Source of the DNA: Thermocrinis jamiesonii
Lineage (GTDB): Bacteria > Aquificota > Aquificia > Aquificales > Aquificaceae
Assembly (NCBI RefSeq): GCF_000702425.1
Contig: NZ_JNIE01000004.1
Coordinates: 124,001-188,000 of the forward strand
Direction: 5' to 3'
Length of the DNA: 64,000 nt
The position numbers and the translations under genes are program-made. Below are positions 51,415-61,782 of the stretch, in pieces (the first letter of the stretch is position 1; each line of letters begins with the position of its first letter). The notes beneath the pieces are model-generated. The model saw only the letters and a list, made by a program, of their open reading frames with translations. It was not told where the DNA came from and ran no database searches.

Positions 51415-52427
51415 AAAAAATCAAAATAGCAGTGGATTGTATGGGAGGGGATTATGCCCCGGAGGAGATAGTCAAGGGCTGTATTCTGGCATACAAAGAG
51501 CTTGGCTTGGAAAGTTATTTGGTGGGGGACAAAGACGCCATACTTTCCATACTTAAGAGGGAAGGGTTTAAAGAAAACGGTCTAAAGGTGGTGCATGCGG
51601 AGGAAAAAGTTGAGATGGATGAGCCTCCATCTGTTGTCCTAAGGAAGAAGAATTCTTCCCTTTATCTTGCTGGAATGCTCGTAAGAAATGGGGAGGCAGA
51701 CGGTTTGGTTTCCGCCGGGAATACAGGAGCAGTGCTAACAGTGGGAAAGTTTGTGGTGGGAACAGAAGAAGAGGTGGAAAGACCCACCATAGGAGTAGCA
51801 TTGCCCAATCCCAAGGGTAAAACAGTCCTTTTGGATGTTGGAGCAAACGTAGATTGCAAGCCAAAGCATCTTCTTCAGTTTGCCATAATAGGACATACCT
51901 ATGCGGAGGAAATCCTTGGGATAAAAAATCCAAGGGTTGGACTGTTGAGCATAGGGGAGGAGGAAGGTAAAGGAAACGAACTGGTAAAGGAAACCTATCC
52001 GCTTTTAAAGGCTTCAAAGTTGAATTTTTTAGGTAATGCAGAAGGTAGGGACATATACGCTGGAACCTTTGATGTGATCGTATGCGATGGCTTTGTAGGT
52101 AATGTTATTCTTAAGGCAAGTGAGAGCTTAGGCTTAGCGGTTTTGCAGATGATAAGGGAGGAGGTTAAAAAGAGTCTTTTGGCAAGAATAGGTGCCCTTC
52201 TGATGAAACCCGCACTGAACAACTTCAAAAAAAAGGCAGACTTTACCGAATACGGAGGCATACCCCTTCTTGGTGCAAAAAAGCCAGTCATCATAACCCA
52301 CGGTAGGGCAAACGCAAAAGCCATAAAGAACGCCATAAGAGTAGCAAACGAGTTTTTAGTTCATCATTTTAACGAAAAACTAAGGGAAAACTTGATAAAA
52401 TTGGCTCCAGAAGAGGTTAGAATCTGA
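51411..52427 (+). CDS. plsX: Phosphate acyltransferase PlsX
   Basis: 338 residues making acyl-phosphate from acyl-ACP for phospholipid synthesis. The N-terminus IKIAVDCMGGDYAPEEIVKG and the central SAGNTGA motif are characteristic. The ATG at 51411 overlaps the rpmF stop; a longer frame begins inside rpmF and is not used. The stop overlaps fabH (TGATG). Confidence 0.95.
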   Translation: MKKIKIAVDCMGGDYAPEEIVKGCILAYKELGLESYLVGDKDAILSILKREGFKENGLKVVHAEEKVEMDEPPSVVLRKKNSSLYLAGMLVRNGEADGLVSAGNTGAVLTVGKFVVGTEEEVERPTIGVALPNPKGKTVLLDVGANVDCKPKHLLQFAIIGHTYAEEILGIKNPRVGLLSIGEEEGKGNELVKETYPLLKASKLNFLGNAEGRDIYAGTFDVIVCDGFVGNVILKASESLGLAVLQMIREEVKKSLLARIGALLMKPALNNFKKKADFTEYGGIPLLGAKKPVIITHGRANAKAIKNAIRVANEFLVHHFNEKLRENLIKLAPEEVRI

Positions 52428-53353
52428 TGGGCATAACGCTTCAGGGTTTGGGTTACTATGTCCCACAGGATGTGCTTAGTAATTTTGACTTAGAGAAGAT
52501 AGTAGATACTTCTGACGAATGGATCACCACAAGAACAGGTATAAAGGAAAGGAGAATAGCCAAGAACGAAACTCTTATTGACATGGCGGAAAAGGCCAGT
52601 AAGATGGCCTTGGAGGATGCAAAGGTGGATCCAAAGGATGTGGACGCCATAGTGTTTGCAACCATAACACCACACTTTAGCTTTCCAGCTTCCGCCTGTC
52701 TTTTGCAGGATAGATTGGGATGTAAAAACGGTTTTGCCTTTGATATTTCTGCAGCTTGCAGTGGTTTTCTTTATGGGCTGGAGGTTGCCAAGGGTCTGAT
52801 AGTGGGAGGAAGCGCTAAAAAGGTTCTTTTGGTGGGTGCAGAGAAACTTTCAGAAATAGTCAATTGGCAAGACAGAAGCACATGCGTTCTCTTTGGTGAC
52901 GGTGCAGGTGCAGTGCTTGTTTCATCTGAGGGAGAAGGAGAAATTTTAGCTTCTGTAATGAGGTCAGACGGGGAAGCTTGGAACATTCTCTATGCGGAAA
53001 AGTGCGGTTATATAAATATGAGAGGTAGAGAGCTGTTTAAGCTGGCGGTTAGAAGCATGGAGGAGGTTTGCCAACAGGTAATATCAACGGTTGGACTTAA
53101 GGTGGAGGACATAGACCTGGTAATACCCCATCAGGCAAACATCAGAATAATGGAAGCTTTAGCAGAAAAGCTCGGCATCCCTATGCAAAAGGTCTATTCA
53201 AACATCCACAAGTATGGCAACACCAGCGCAGCTTCTATTCCTATAGCCATGGCGGAAGCCTATCGGGAAGGCAGGCTCAAAAGGGGCTATACGGTTTTGA
53301 TGACCGCCATGGGTGCTGGGCTAACTTGGGGTGCTACACTGATAAGGTTCTGA
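52427..53353 (+). CDS. fabH: 3-oxoacyl-ACP synthase III
   Basis: 308 residues. Starts fatty-acid synthesis by condensing acetyl-CoA with malonyl-ACP. The catalytic triad is visible: C111 in SAACSGFLYG, His in IPHQANIRI and Asn in KYGNTSAAS. It is translationally coupled to plsX and murF. Confidence 0.96.
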   Translation: MGITLQGLGYYVPQDVLSNFDLEKIVDTSDEWITTRTGIKERRIAKNETLIDMAEKASKMALEDAKVDPKDVDAIVFATITPHFSFPASACLLQDRLGCKNGFAFDISAACSGFLYGLEVAKGLIVGGSAKKVLLVGAEKLSEIVNWQDRSTCVLFGDGAGAVLVSSEGEGEILASVMRSDGEAWNILYAEKCGYINMRGRELFKLAVRSMEEVCQQVISTVGLKVEDIDLVIPHQANIRIMEALAEKLGIPMQKVYSNIHKYGNTSAASIPIAMAEAYREGRLKRGYTVLMTAMGAGLTWGATLIRF

Positions 53354-54651
53354 TGCTAGAAGGTTTAGACGCTAAGCTGTTGGGCACATACAGACCACCA
53401 AGGCGTGTGGTAATAGACAGCAGGCAGGTGGAAGAGGGGGATCTTTTTATAGCCATAAAAGGTTCAAGATACGATGGACACGACTTTGTGGATTCTGCCT
53501 TTTCAAGAGGAGCTTACGGCGTTATTGTGGAGAAGGAGGTAAAAGTGCCAAAAGGAAAGTTTGCCCTTGTGGTAAAAGACACTCTTTCTGCCCTAAGGAC
53601 TCTGGCTTTGGAAAAAAGAAAGGCTTTTGGTGGAAAAGTTGTAGCGATAGCAGGCTCTGCGGGAAAGACCACCACAAAGGAAATGATAGCTTTCTTGCTT
53701 TCAAAGGTAGGCAAGGTGTGTAAAACTCCAAAAAATCAGAATTCTCAAATTGGAGTGCCTTTGGCTTTGGCAAACTTTGAAAGGGACTGTCAGTTTTGGG
53801 TGGTTGAGATGGGAGCAAGCCAAAAGGGAGACGTCGCAAAGCTTGTAGATCTGGTAAAACCCCACATAAGAGTAATCACAGCCATAGGGGAGGAACACTT
53901 GGAAACCTTTGGCTGTTTGGACGATGTGATTGTAGGAAACGGGGAAGTTTTTAAGGATATGGAAAAAGATCACTTTGGCATCTGCCCTCACTATGTTTCT
54001 CATTGTTACGATATCCCAAATAAGATTACCTTTGGGGATGGATCGGAGCTTTTTGCCCAGAACGTGCGCATTAGCACAGAAGGTGTTTCCTTTAAAGTAA
54101 AAGAAGAGGAGATCTTTATTCCCATCCCAAGTCTTGGTGCGGTGGAGAATGCCCTCTGTAGTTTTGCAGTGCTTAAAGCCTTGGGCTTTGATTGGAAAAA
54201 CTTTAAAGATTATCTTAAAGAGTTCCAACCTATTGAGGGTAGGTTTAAGACCTTCAGACTTGGCAAGTGGTTTTTAATAGATGACTCTTACAATGCCAAC
54301 CCACTGTCGGTTAAAAACGCCCTTCACACCCTCTCAAGATTTGAAGGCTTTAAGATTGCAGTATTGGGAGACATGCTGGAGCTTGGAGAAAACTCTCCAG
54401 AGTATCACAGAGAGGTAGGTAGATTATGCCATCAGCTTAACATAGATCTGTGCCTTTTTTACGGGGAGTATATGAAGTTTGCTTGGGAAGAGTGTATAAA
54501 GAAGGGGTGTAGAGCACAACACTTTGTGGATAAGCTGGACATAGTGAAATATCTGAAAAACTTTTCTCAAGTTGAGTGTGTGGTGCTGTTTAAGGGTTCA
54601 AGGGCTATGGGGCTTGAAGAAGTATTGCAAAAATTAAATATTAGAATATAA
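53353..54651 (+). CDS. murF: UDP-MurNAc-tripeptide D-Ala-D-Ala ligase
   Basis: 432 residues of the Mur ligase family. ATP-binding AGSAGKTTTKEMIA, the VIDSRQVEEGDLFIAIKG uracil-binding region and DDSYNANPLSVKNAL are characteristic of MurF. It adds the terminal dipeptide to the peptidoglycan precursor, and so depends on DapL-made diaminopimelate. The ATG overlaps the fabH stop (TGATG). Confidence 0.93.
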   Translation: MLEGLDAKLLGTYRPPRRVVIDSRQVEEGDLFIAIKGSRYDGHDFVDSAFSRGAYGVIVEKEVKVPKGKFALVVKDTLSALRTLALEKRKAFGGKVVAIAGSAGKTTTKEMIAFLLSKVGKVCKTPKNQNSQIGVPLALANFERDCQFWVVEMGASQKGDVAKLVDLVKPHIRVITAIGEEHLETFGCLDDVIVGNGEVFKDMEKDHFGICPHYVSHCYDIPNKITFGDGSELFAQNVRISTEGVSFKVKEEEIFIPIPSLGAVENALCSFAVLKALGFDWKNFKDYLKEFQPIEGRFKTFRLGKWFLIDDSYNANPLSVKNALHTLSRFEGFKIAVLGDMLELGENSPEYHREVGRLCHQLNIDLCLFYGEYMKFAWEECIKKGCRAQHFVDKLDIVKYLKNFSQVECVVLFKGSRAMGLEEVLQKLNIRI

Positions 54652-54675
54652 TAAAATTCTTATAAGGTGGAATAG

Positions 54676-55986
54676 ATGATACTCGTAGCGCTTGTGCTGA
54701 TGTTTGGTTTTGTGTTTGGAAGGGAGCTTAAGCTGACGGAACTTATCCAGTATGCGTTGGAAAACAACAGGGAGCTAAAGGCGTTTGAAAGAGAGCTTGA
54801 GGCGGGAAAGTTTGAGCTTAGGTCCGCAAAGGGAGCGTATCTTCCACGCTTTAAGTTGGAAGAGACTTTTACCCGAACTGATATACCAGCGTATAGCTTT
54901 ATGAGCAGGTTAAACCAAAAACGTATAACTTTGCAAGACTTTGACCCGAATCGCCTTAACAACCCAAAGGCTATAAACAACTTTGAGACAAAGGTAGGTT
55001 TTGAGATACCCATATGGTTAGGTGGTAAGGTTCAAATAGGCGAAAGGATCGCAAGGTTAAACCTTTCCGCTCTTGAATACGAATACTTCCGTAAAAAGGA
55101 GGAAATAGCCTTAAAGGTGTATGACGCATACCTAAATGCGGTGCTTGCGAAAAAAGCCATTGAAGTTTCCGAGCAAGCTTTAAAAGACGCTATGGAGCAC
55201 CAGAGGTTAGCGGAGGAGATGCACAGAGTAGGTATAGCTTTGCTTTCGGATGTACTTAGGGCAAAGGTTTATGTGGAACAGGCGAAGGAAAGGTTGAATG
55301 CGTCCAAAAAGGATTATGAAGTTGCCAAAAGGGCATTGGAGATAGTGGTGGGAACTGAACTTGGAAAGTTTGACGTGGAAGACATAAAAGAGTGTCCGAT
55401 GATTGAGGTAAAAGATAGCAAGGAAACCGCTCTTCAAAGAAGGAAGGATCTAAAGGCTATGAGAAAGAGGGCAGAACTTTTTGGTGAATACTACAATTTA
55501 GAAGTCTCAAACAACCTTCCTCAGGTATATGCGGGCGCCTTTTACTTTCTAAATTCCAAGGATCATCCCTTTGGTGCAGACGGCAAAGGATACATGCTCA
55601 TGCTTGGTGTTTCTTTAACCTTTGATACGGGCCTTAGCACGCTAAACAAAGCAAGGGCACATCTGGAAAGAAAAAGGGCTATGGAAGAAAGAATAAAGGG
55701 TATGGAGGACCTGATAGGCTTTGAGGTAGATAGAGCCATTGCTGAGTATCATAAAACTCTTAGCGCATTAAGTTCTGCCAAAGAAAGGGTGAGGGCAAGC
55801 AAAGAGGTGGTAAGGGTAATGGAAGTAAGATATAAAAACGGTTTGGCTCGTATGGTGGACCTTTTGGACGCCCAAACTCAGCTGGACATGGCAAGGTTTG
55901 AGGAGATTAAGGCATTAACAGAGTGTTGGAAAACAATAGCTCAGCTAAATTACTCCATGGGCACAATTTTGGAGGTCAAAAAATGA
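54676..55986 (+). CDS. TolC-family outer-membrane efflux protein
   Basis: 436 residues with a short signal sequence (ILVALVLMFGFVFG) and two long helical repeats of the outer membrane efflux protein family (ELTELIQYALENNRELKAFE-type start; ENGLARMVDLLDAQTQLDMA-like second repeat, seen as YKNGLARMVDLLDAQTQL). It forms the outer-membrane channel of the tripartite pump encoded with the next two genes. AAGGTGG lies just before the ATG. Confidence 0.9.
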   Translation: MILVALVLMFGFVFGRELKLTELIQYALENNRELKAFERELEAGKFELRSAKGAYLPRFKLEETFTRTDIPAYSFMSRLNQKRITLQDFDPNRLNNPKAINNFETKVGFEIPIWLGGKVQIGERIARLNLSALEYEYFRKKEEIALKVYDAYLNAVLAKKAIEVSEQALKDAMEHQRLAEEMHRVGIALLSDVLRAKVYVEQAKERLNASKKDYEVAKRALEIVVGTELGKFDVEDIKECPMIEVKDSKETALQRRKDLKAMRKRAELFGEYYNLEVSNNLPQVYAGAFYFLNSKDHPFGADGKGYMLMLGVSLTFDTGLSTLNKARAHLERKRAMEERIKGMEDLIGFEVDRAIAEYHKTLSALSSAKERVRASKEVVRVMEVRYKNGLARMVDLLDAQTQLDMARFEEIKALTECWKTIAQLNYSMGTILEVKK

Positions 55987-57092
55987 AAGGATACTTAAAG
56001 TATATCCTTTTTTTGGTAGTTATACTGCTCAGCATTCTTTGGCTTGGTGGTTTTTTGAGGGAAAGGATTCCCACAAAAGAGGTGGTGCAAGAAGTAAGAT
56101 TAATTGAAGGTTTAGAAATAGGACAAGTGGAGAGGTTAGAGCAGATAGATTATGCCTATACAGGGACAGTTGTAGCTGACAAGAGGGCAGAGGTCTCAAG
56201 TAGGCTAATGGGCAGAGTGGTGAGCGTAAGCGTAAAGGAGGGTGATTGTGTAGGAGCTGGTAGGTTGTTGGTAAGCTTAGACGCAAGGGACATACAATCC
56301 CAGGTGCAAGCTTTTGAGAAACAGAAAGAGCAGGCCGAGTTTGCTTATAAATCCGCTATGGCACACTACGAAGCCATCAAAAAAACTTACGAAAGATACC
56401 TAAATCTTCTAAAAGAATCAGCCATAACCCAGCAGGAGTTTGATCAGATAAAGGCTCAATTTGAGTCTGCCAAAGCTCAGCTTGAACAAGCAAGGGCGGG
56501 TGTGGAAGCAGTAGAGCTTCAAAAGAATGCGCTAGCTCACAATTTGTCCTATGCGAACATATCCGCACCTTTTGCGGGATGTGTTGTTTCCAAAATGGTG
56601 GATGTGGGAGATTTGGCAGTTCCCGGACAACCCCTAATCATACTTGAAAGTGGTCCATACAAGGTGGAGGTCTTTTTGCCTGAAAGATACATAAATAAGG
56701 TAAAAGTAGGAGATCGCTTCAAAGTTGCGGTAGATGGACGCGTCTTAGAAGGTAAAGTGGTGGAAGTTTCTGGAGCCATAGACCCTGCTACGAGAACCTT
56801 TAAGGTAAAGCTCTCTATACCTTCAGACGGAATTAGAAGCGGTATGTTGGCAAGCGTGTTTATTCCAGAGAAGGGTCCTGTGCTTTTGGTTCCCAAATCT
56901 GCTATAGTTAAGCACTTTGACTTTACGGGCCTTTGGGTAGTAAAGGAAGACAACACGCTTGAACTCAGGTTTGTAAAGCTTGGAGAGGAGATAAATGATA
57001 AGGTTCAGGTGTTGAGCGGTGTAGAAGAAGGGGAAAGGATCGTTATAAATGGCGTAGAGAAAGCTTGCCAAGGGTGTAAGGTTGGAGGCTGA
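55983..57092 (+). CDS. RND efflux periplasmic adaptor (membrane fusion protein)
   Basis: 369 residues: one N-terminal membrane anchor (about 5-25), a lipoyl/barrel-sandwich half (AEVSSRLMGRVVSVSVKEGD), a coiled-coil hairpin (about 105-180), the second lipoyl half (SYANISAPFAGCVVSKMVDVGD) and beta-barrel domains. It links the pump to the TolC-like channel. The ATG overlaps the preceding stop (ATGA). Confidence 0.92.
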   Translation: MKGYLKYILFLVVILLSILWLGGFLRERIPTKEVVQEVRLIEGLEIGQVERLEQIDYAYTGTVVADKRAEVSSRLMGRVVSVSVKEGDCVGAGRLLVSLDARDIQSQVQAFEKQKEQAEFAYKSAMAHYEAIKKTYERYLNLLKESAITQQEFDQIKAQFESAKAQLEQARAGVEAVELQKNALAHNLSYANISAPFAGCVVSKMVDVGDLAVPGQPLIILESGPYKVEVFLPERYINKVKVGDRFKVAVDGRVLEGKVVEVSGAIDPATRTFKVKLSIPSDGIRSGMLASVFIPEKGPVLLVPKSAIVKHFDFTGLWVVKEDNTLELRFVKLGEEINDKVQVLSGVEEGERIVINGVEKACQGCKVGG

Positions 57093-57094
57093 TT

Positions 57095-60000
57095 ATGTAT
57101 GGACTTGCAGGTAGGTTAGCCAACTACTTCATAGACTCCAAGCTCACACCTATCCTTATACTGGTATCCTTAGCCTTGGGTGTCTTTGCGATAATCACCA
57201 CACCCAAGGAAGAAGAGCCCCAAATAGTGGTTCCTATGATAGACATAATGATCTCTTATCCTGGAGCTACTCCTGAAGAAGTAGAAAGAAGGGTGGTTGT
57301 TCCCTTAGAGAAAAAGCTGTGGGAACTAAAAGACATTGAATACATATACTCCTACGCAACGGAGGGTATGGCGGTAGTTACCGCAAGGTTCTATGTGGGA
57401 ACGGACCCAGTAAAGGCCTTGGTGGACCTAAACACAAAGATGATGTCCGCCATGGACTTGGCACCTCCTGGAGTAATACTCCCACCCCTTATAAAACCCA
57501 AATCCATAGACGATGTTCCTATACTTACCCTCACACTTTGGGGCAAAAATTACGACTGGTATGACCTCAGGCGCATTGCCGCAAGCTTAGAAAACGAGAT
57601 AAAGAAGATAGAAAATGTGGCGGATGTTTTCATAGTGGGTGGTAGGCCAAGGGAGATAAGGGTAATCTTAGACCCTAAGAAACTAGAACACTATAGAATC
57701 TCTCCATTGTATGTAGCCAATGTGCTAAAGAGTGCAAATGTTCAGGCATACAGCGGAACCCTTTTGCAGAATAACTACGAATACAGGGTAAGAACAGGAG
57801 TCTTTTTTGAATCAAAGAAAGACGTGGAAAACGTAGTTTTGACAGTCTTTCAGGGCAGGCCTGTATACCTAAGGGATGTGGCGCATGTGTTGGATGGTCC
57901 GTCGGAGATAAAGGACTATGTGCTTATGGGCTTTGGACCTGCAGGAGCTGTGGATGGTGTAAAACCTGGTGAGCTCCACCCGGCGGTTACCATAGCGATC
58001 TCTAAGAGAAAAGGAACCAACGCAGTAGATGTCGCAAATGAAGTCTTAAAGCTGGTAGAGTATCTAAAAGCCAAAAAACTTCCAAAGGACATAAACATAG
58101 AAGTAACCAGAAATTATGGAAAAACTGCAAAAGAAAAGTCTGATGAGCTTCTCAAAAAGCTGTTCATAGCTACCGCCTCTGTTATCTTGCTGATGGCTGT
58201 TGCTCTTGGATACAAAGAAGCCATAGTGGTTGGTATTGCGGTGCCTGTAACTCTTGCCATAGCTCTCTTTATAAGTGAAGTGCTTGGCTTTACCTTAAAT
58301 AGGGTCACCCTATTTGCGCTGATATTTGCCATAGGTATTTTGGTAGATGACGCCATAGTGGTGGTAGAAAACATACACAGATGGTTTGAATTAAAGCTGG
58401 CAAAGTATCCTAAGGAAGCCATAGTTAGGGCAACTGACGAAGTAGGAAACCCAACCATACTTGCTACTTTTACGGTAATTTCTGCCCTTATGCCCATGGC
58501 TTTTGTCACGGGTTTGATGGGTCCATACATGAGACCCATTCCGATAAACGCTTCTGTCGCCATGTTCTTCTCCTTGTTGGTTGCATTTATCATAACCCCT
58601 TGGGCTTCTTACATATTCCTAAAAGGTGATTTTGACAAAAAAGAGCATCAACATATAAACCTAAAGGAAACCAAGTTTTGGAAGATATACGCAAAGATAA
58701 TAGTTCCCTTGCTTGTTAGCAAACCAAAAAGATACGCCTTTTACAGCTTTACCTTAGGCCTTATGGCACTTTCAGTGGGACTTCTTCTTACAAAGGCTGT
58801 GGTGGTTAAGATGTTACCTTACGACAACAAGAGCGAACTGCAGATCGTAATAGACATGCCTGATGGAACACCAAAAGAGAAAACCCTTGAGCTGGCAAAG
58901 GCTATAGGAGATTACATATCAAAGCAGAGTATAGTCAGAAACTATCAGATATATGTGGGCACCTCTTCTCCTTTTAACTTCAATGGTTTGGTTAGACACT
59001 ACTACCTAAGACAGAGCCCGAACTTGGCAGATATTCAAGTTAATTTAGTGGATAAGCAATTGAGGAAAGATCAATCTCATGACTTTGCCAAAAAGATAAG
59101 GCCTGCGGTTCATGAAATAGCCAAAAAATACGGTGCAAAGTATGTAGCGGTAGTGGAAGTGCCTCCAGGCCCACCCGTATTGTCCCCCATTGTAGCAGAA
59201 GTCTATGGTCCAGACCTTAAGGTTCAAGAAGAAACCGCCCTAAAAATTCTGGAAATATTCAAAAACTCCCAATCCATAACAGACGAAGGTATATACCTAA
59301 GGACACCTACAAAGATGTTTGTCCTAAAGGCAAAGGAAGATAGGCTGAAACTTGCAGGGCTAAATAAAGAAGAGCTGGTTTATACCCTAACCGCCTTGAT
59401 CCACGGACACAGTGTAGGACTGCTTCAAAATACGGACACAGAGCATACTCCAATAATCCTAAGACTTGATGAAAAATATAGAACTCCGGAGCTGTTGCTA
59501 ACTTTGAAGATTCCCACAAGGGAAGGAAGGTTAGTGCCGCTCTCTGAGCTTGTGGAAATACAGCAAATAGACACACCGCAGGATATATACCGCAAAAACC
59601 TAAGAAGGGTAGTCTATGTTATAGGGGATGTCGCTGGAAGGGAAGAAGCGCCTTTCTATGGCATACTTGACGTAAGAAAGGATGTGCTTTCTATATCCAC
59701 CCAATACGGAAAGCCCGAAGAACTTTGGATGAGCTTACCACTCATAGAGGACCGCATTTACGTAAAGTGGGATGGAGAGATGCACATTACCTTAGAGGTT
59801 TTCAGAGACTTAGGTCTTGCCTTTGGTGTAGCCCTATTTGTTATGTATGTTCTCATACTCGGATGGTTCAAAGACTTTAAAATACCTGGCATTATCATGG
59901 CTCCCATTCCTCTCACTTTGGTAGGTATAGTTCCCGGGCATCTTTTGATGGGAGCATTCTTTACCGCAACGTCTATGATAGGCTTTATAGCCCTTGCAGG

Positions 60001-60325
60001 TATAATAGTGAGAAACTCTATCCTACTTGTAGATTTTGCGGAGGAAAAGATAAAGGAAGGAGTGCCTTTACATTTGGCGGTTGTGGAAGCGGGAGTAGTA
60101 AGAACAAGACCTATACTGCTTACCGCCATAGCCATAATAGTAGGTTCTTTCGTCATCATCTTTGACCCTATCTTCAATGGCTTAGCCATATCCTTGATAT
60201 TCGGAACCATAGGCTCCACCACGCTTACCTTAGTGCTTATACCCGTTATGTATTACGCTTCAAGGGCTAAGTCTTTGGAAAAAGTCCCATCTAAGGAAGA
60301 AATATACGAAGACATAGGTCTATAA
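57095..60325 (+). CDS. RND-family efflux transporter (AcrB-like)
   Basis: 1076 residues, about 12 membrane helices with two large periplasmic loops. The proton-relay Asp pair of drug-type pumps is present in IGILVDDAIVVVEN (heavy-metal pumps usually lack the second Asp). In helix 10 the usual Lys of AcrB is Arg (GIIVRNSILLVDF). Substrates cannot be predicted; a drug, solvent or lipid-like cargo is more likely than metal. Start 2 bp after the adaptor gene. Confidence 0.92.
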   Translation: MYGLAGRLANYFIDSKLTPILILVSLALGVFAIITTPKEEEPQIVVPMIDIMISYPGATPEEVERRVVVPLEKKLWELKDIEYIYSYATEGMAVVTARFYVGTDPVKALVDLNTKMMSAMDLAPPGVILPPLIKPKSIDDVPILTLTLWGKNYDWYDLRRIAASLENEIKKIENVADVFIVGGRPREIRVILDPKKLEHYRISPLYVANVLKSANVQAYSGTLLQNNYEYRVRTGVFFESKKDVENVVLTVFQGRPVYLRDVAHVLDGPSEIKDYVLMGFGPAGAVDGVKPGELHPAVTIAISKRKGTNAVDVANEVLKLVEYLKAKKLPKDINIEVTRNYGKTAKEKSDELLKKLFIATASVILLMAVALGYKEAIVVGIAVPVTLAIALFISEVLGFTLNRVTLFALIFAIGILVDDAIVVVENIHRWFELKLAKYPKEAIVRATDEVGNPTILATFTVISALMPMAFVTGLMGPYMRPIPINASVAMFFSLLVAFIITPWASYIFLKGDFDKKEHQHINLKETKFWKIYAKIIVPLLVSKPKRYAFYSFTLGLMALSVGLLLTKAVVVKMLPYDNKSELQIVIDMPDGTPKEKTLELAKAIGDYISKQSIVRNYQIYVGTSSPFNFNGLVRHYYLRQSPNLADIQVNLVDKQLRKDQSHDFAKKIRPAVHEIAKKYGAKYVAVVEVPPGPPVLSPIVAEVYGPDLKVQEETALKILEIFKNSQSITDEGIYLRTPTKMFVLKAKEDRLKLAGLNKEELVYTLTALIHGHSVGLLQNTDTEHTPIILRLDEKYRTPELLLTLKIPTREGRLVPLSELVEIQQIDTPQDIYRKNLRRVVYVIGDVAGREEAPFYGILDVRKDVLSISTQYGKPEELWMSLPLIEDRIYVKWDGEMHITLEVFRDLGLAFGVALFVMYVLILGWFKDFKIPGIIMAPIPLTLVGIVPGHLLMGAFFTATSMIGFIALAGIIVRNSILLVDFAEEKIKEGVPLHLAVVEAGVVRTRPILLTAIAIIVGSFVIIFDPIFNGLAISLIFGTIGSTTLTLVLIPVMYYASRAKSLEKVPSKEEIYEDIGL

Positions 60326-60344
60326 CTTTGGTAAAATACGATTT

Positions 60345-60518
60345 ATGAACTATCCCATGGTTTTTGAGGATGAAGAGAAGATAGTTGTAGTTTATTCAGA
60401 AGAGCCCCATCACTATGTGGAAGAAGACAACGGTGTAACTATATACTACTCAAAACTGTGGGAAGTGGTTAAAATAGTCATCAAGAAAGATGACAAACAC
60501 CACATTATTAAGCTCTGA
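60345..60518 (+). CDS. Small unrecognised protein, 57 residues
   Basis: ATG at 60345 opens a 57-residue frame: MNYPMVFEDEEKIVVVY at the start, SKLWEVVKIVIKKDD near the end, rich in acidic residues, valine and histidine. A TAAAAT box ends 7 nt upstream, so a leaderless mRNA is possible. It overlaps murA by 29 bp in another frame. The strand-turn-strand pattern and codon use look like real coding sequence, but no family is recognised. Confidence 0.55.
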   Translation: MNYPMVFEDEEKIVVVYSEEPHHYVEEDNGVTIYYSKLWEVVKIVIKKDDKHHIIKL

Positions 60519-61782
60519 GTTTCTATTAGTTGAAGGAGGGAAAAGGCTAAAAGGTAAGGTTAAAATCTCCGGTTCAAAGAACGCATCCTTGCCCATCATG
60601 ATGGCTACCCTTTTGACGAAGGAACCTTGCACAGTAAGAAATGTGCCAAAACTTCTTGACGTGAAGAATGCAATTGAGCTTTTGGAGATAACGGGAGTAA
60701 ATGTAAAGTTTGAAGATCACATCCTTTTTGCAGAGGCTAAGGAGCTAAAAAGCTATATTGCACCAGATCACTTAGTTAGAAGGATGAGGGCATCCATACT
60801 TATAGCTGGACCCCTTTTGGCGCGTTTGGGTAAGGCAGTGGTAGGTATGCCAGGAGGTTGTTCCATAGGAGCACGCCTTATAGACCAACATCTTAAAGTT
60901 TTTGAAAAGGGTGGTGCGTCCATAAACATAAGGAATGGCTACCTTCATATGGAAGTTAAAAAAATAAAACCGGTGGAACATACCTTTGAGGTCATAACCG
61001 TCACTGGGACAGAAAATGCCCTTATGTTTTTGAGTAGGTGCGACAAAAGGAGCATTCTCAGAAACGTAGCCTTAGAGCCGGAGGTTATGGATTTAGTAGA
61101 AGTATTAAGAAAAATGGGTGTGGATATTGAGGTAGAGGGAAGAACTATGGTAATAAAGGGTAATCCTGAGTTAAAAGGATTTGAGCATACAGTAATACCG
61201 GACAGAATTGAAGCAGGAACTTTGGCAGTCGCTGGGTTTATAACCGGCGGAGATGTGATTTTAGAAGGTGTGCGTCCAGAACATATGGGAAGCCAGTTGG
61301 AAAAACTAAGGGAAGCTGGAGCGGTAATAGAGATCATCGGTTTGAATAAGCTTAGGGTAATAGGTAAAGGCAAGATATATCCGTTGGAAATATCCACCTC
61401 TGAGTATCCAGGTTTTCCAACGGATATGCAAGCCCAGTTTATGGTTCTTTGTTGTATTGCGGATGGAGTTTCTCAGATAACAGAGAACATTTTTGAAAAC
61501 AGATTTCAGCATGTAAATGAACTTCAAAGAATGGGTGCAAACATAAAGCTAAGAGGGAAAACAGCGGTAATTATCGGACGGGATAAGTTAAGCGCTGCGG
61601 AGGTATTTTCTACAGACCTTAGGGCGAGTGCTAGCTTAGTTTTAGCGGGTCTGATAGCAGAGGGCACCACAGTTGTAAAAGAGATCCATCACTTAGATAG
61701 GGGCTATGAGCGTTTGGAGGAAAAACTAAACAGTCTTGGTGCAAGCATAAAAAGGATGGTCCATGCAAGAAGCATTATATAG
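60490..61782 (+). CDS. murA: UDP-N-acetylglucosamine 1-carboxyvinyltransferase
   Basis: 430 residues, the first committed step of peptidoglycan synthesis. GGKRLKGKVKISGSKNASLP is the family N-terminus, and the catalytic, fosfomycin-target cysteine is C124 in MPGGCSIGARLIDQHL. The chosen ATG gives a slightly long N-terminus (about eight extra residues), but no later start codon is available before the conserved part. It overlaps argB by 20 bp. Confidence 0.95.
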   Translation: MTNTTLLSSEFLLVEGGKRLKGKVKISGSKNASLPIMMATLLTKEPCTVRNVPKLLDVKNAIELLEITGVNVKFEDHILFAEAKELKSYIAPDHLVRRMRASILIAGPLLARLGKAVVGMPGGCSIGARLIDQHLKVFEKGGASINIRNGYLHMEVKKIKPVEHTFEVITVTGTENALMFLSRCDKRSILRNVALEPEVMDLVEVLRKMGVDIEVEGRTMVIKGNPELKGFEHTVIPDRIEAGTLAVAGFITGGDVILEGVRPEHMGSQLEKLREAGAVIEIIGLNKLRVIGKGKIYPLEISTSEYPGFPTDMQAQFMVLCCIADGVSQITENIFENRFQHVNELQRMGANIKLRGKTAVIIGRDKLSAAEVFSTDLRASASLVLAGLIAEGTTVVKEIHHLDRGYERLEEKLNSLGASIKRMVHARSII

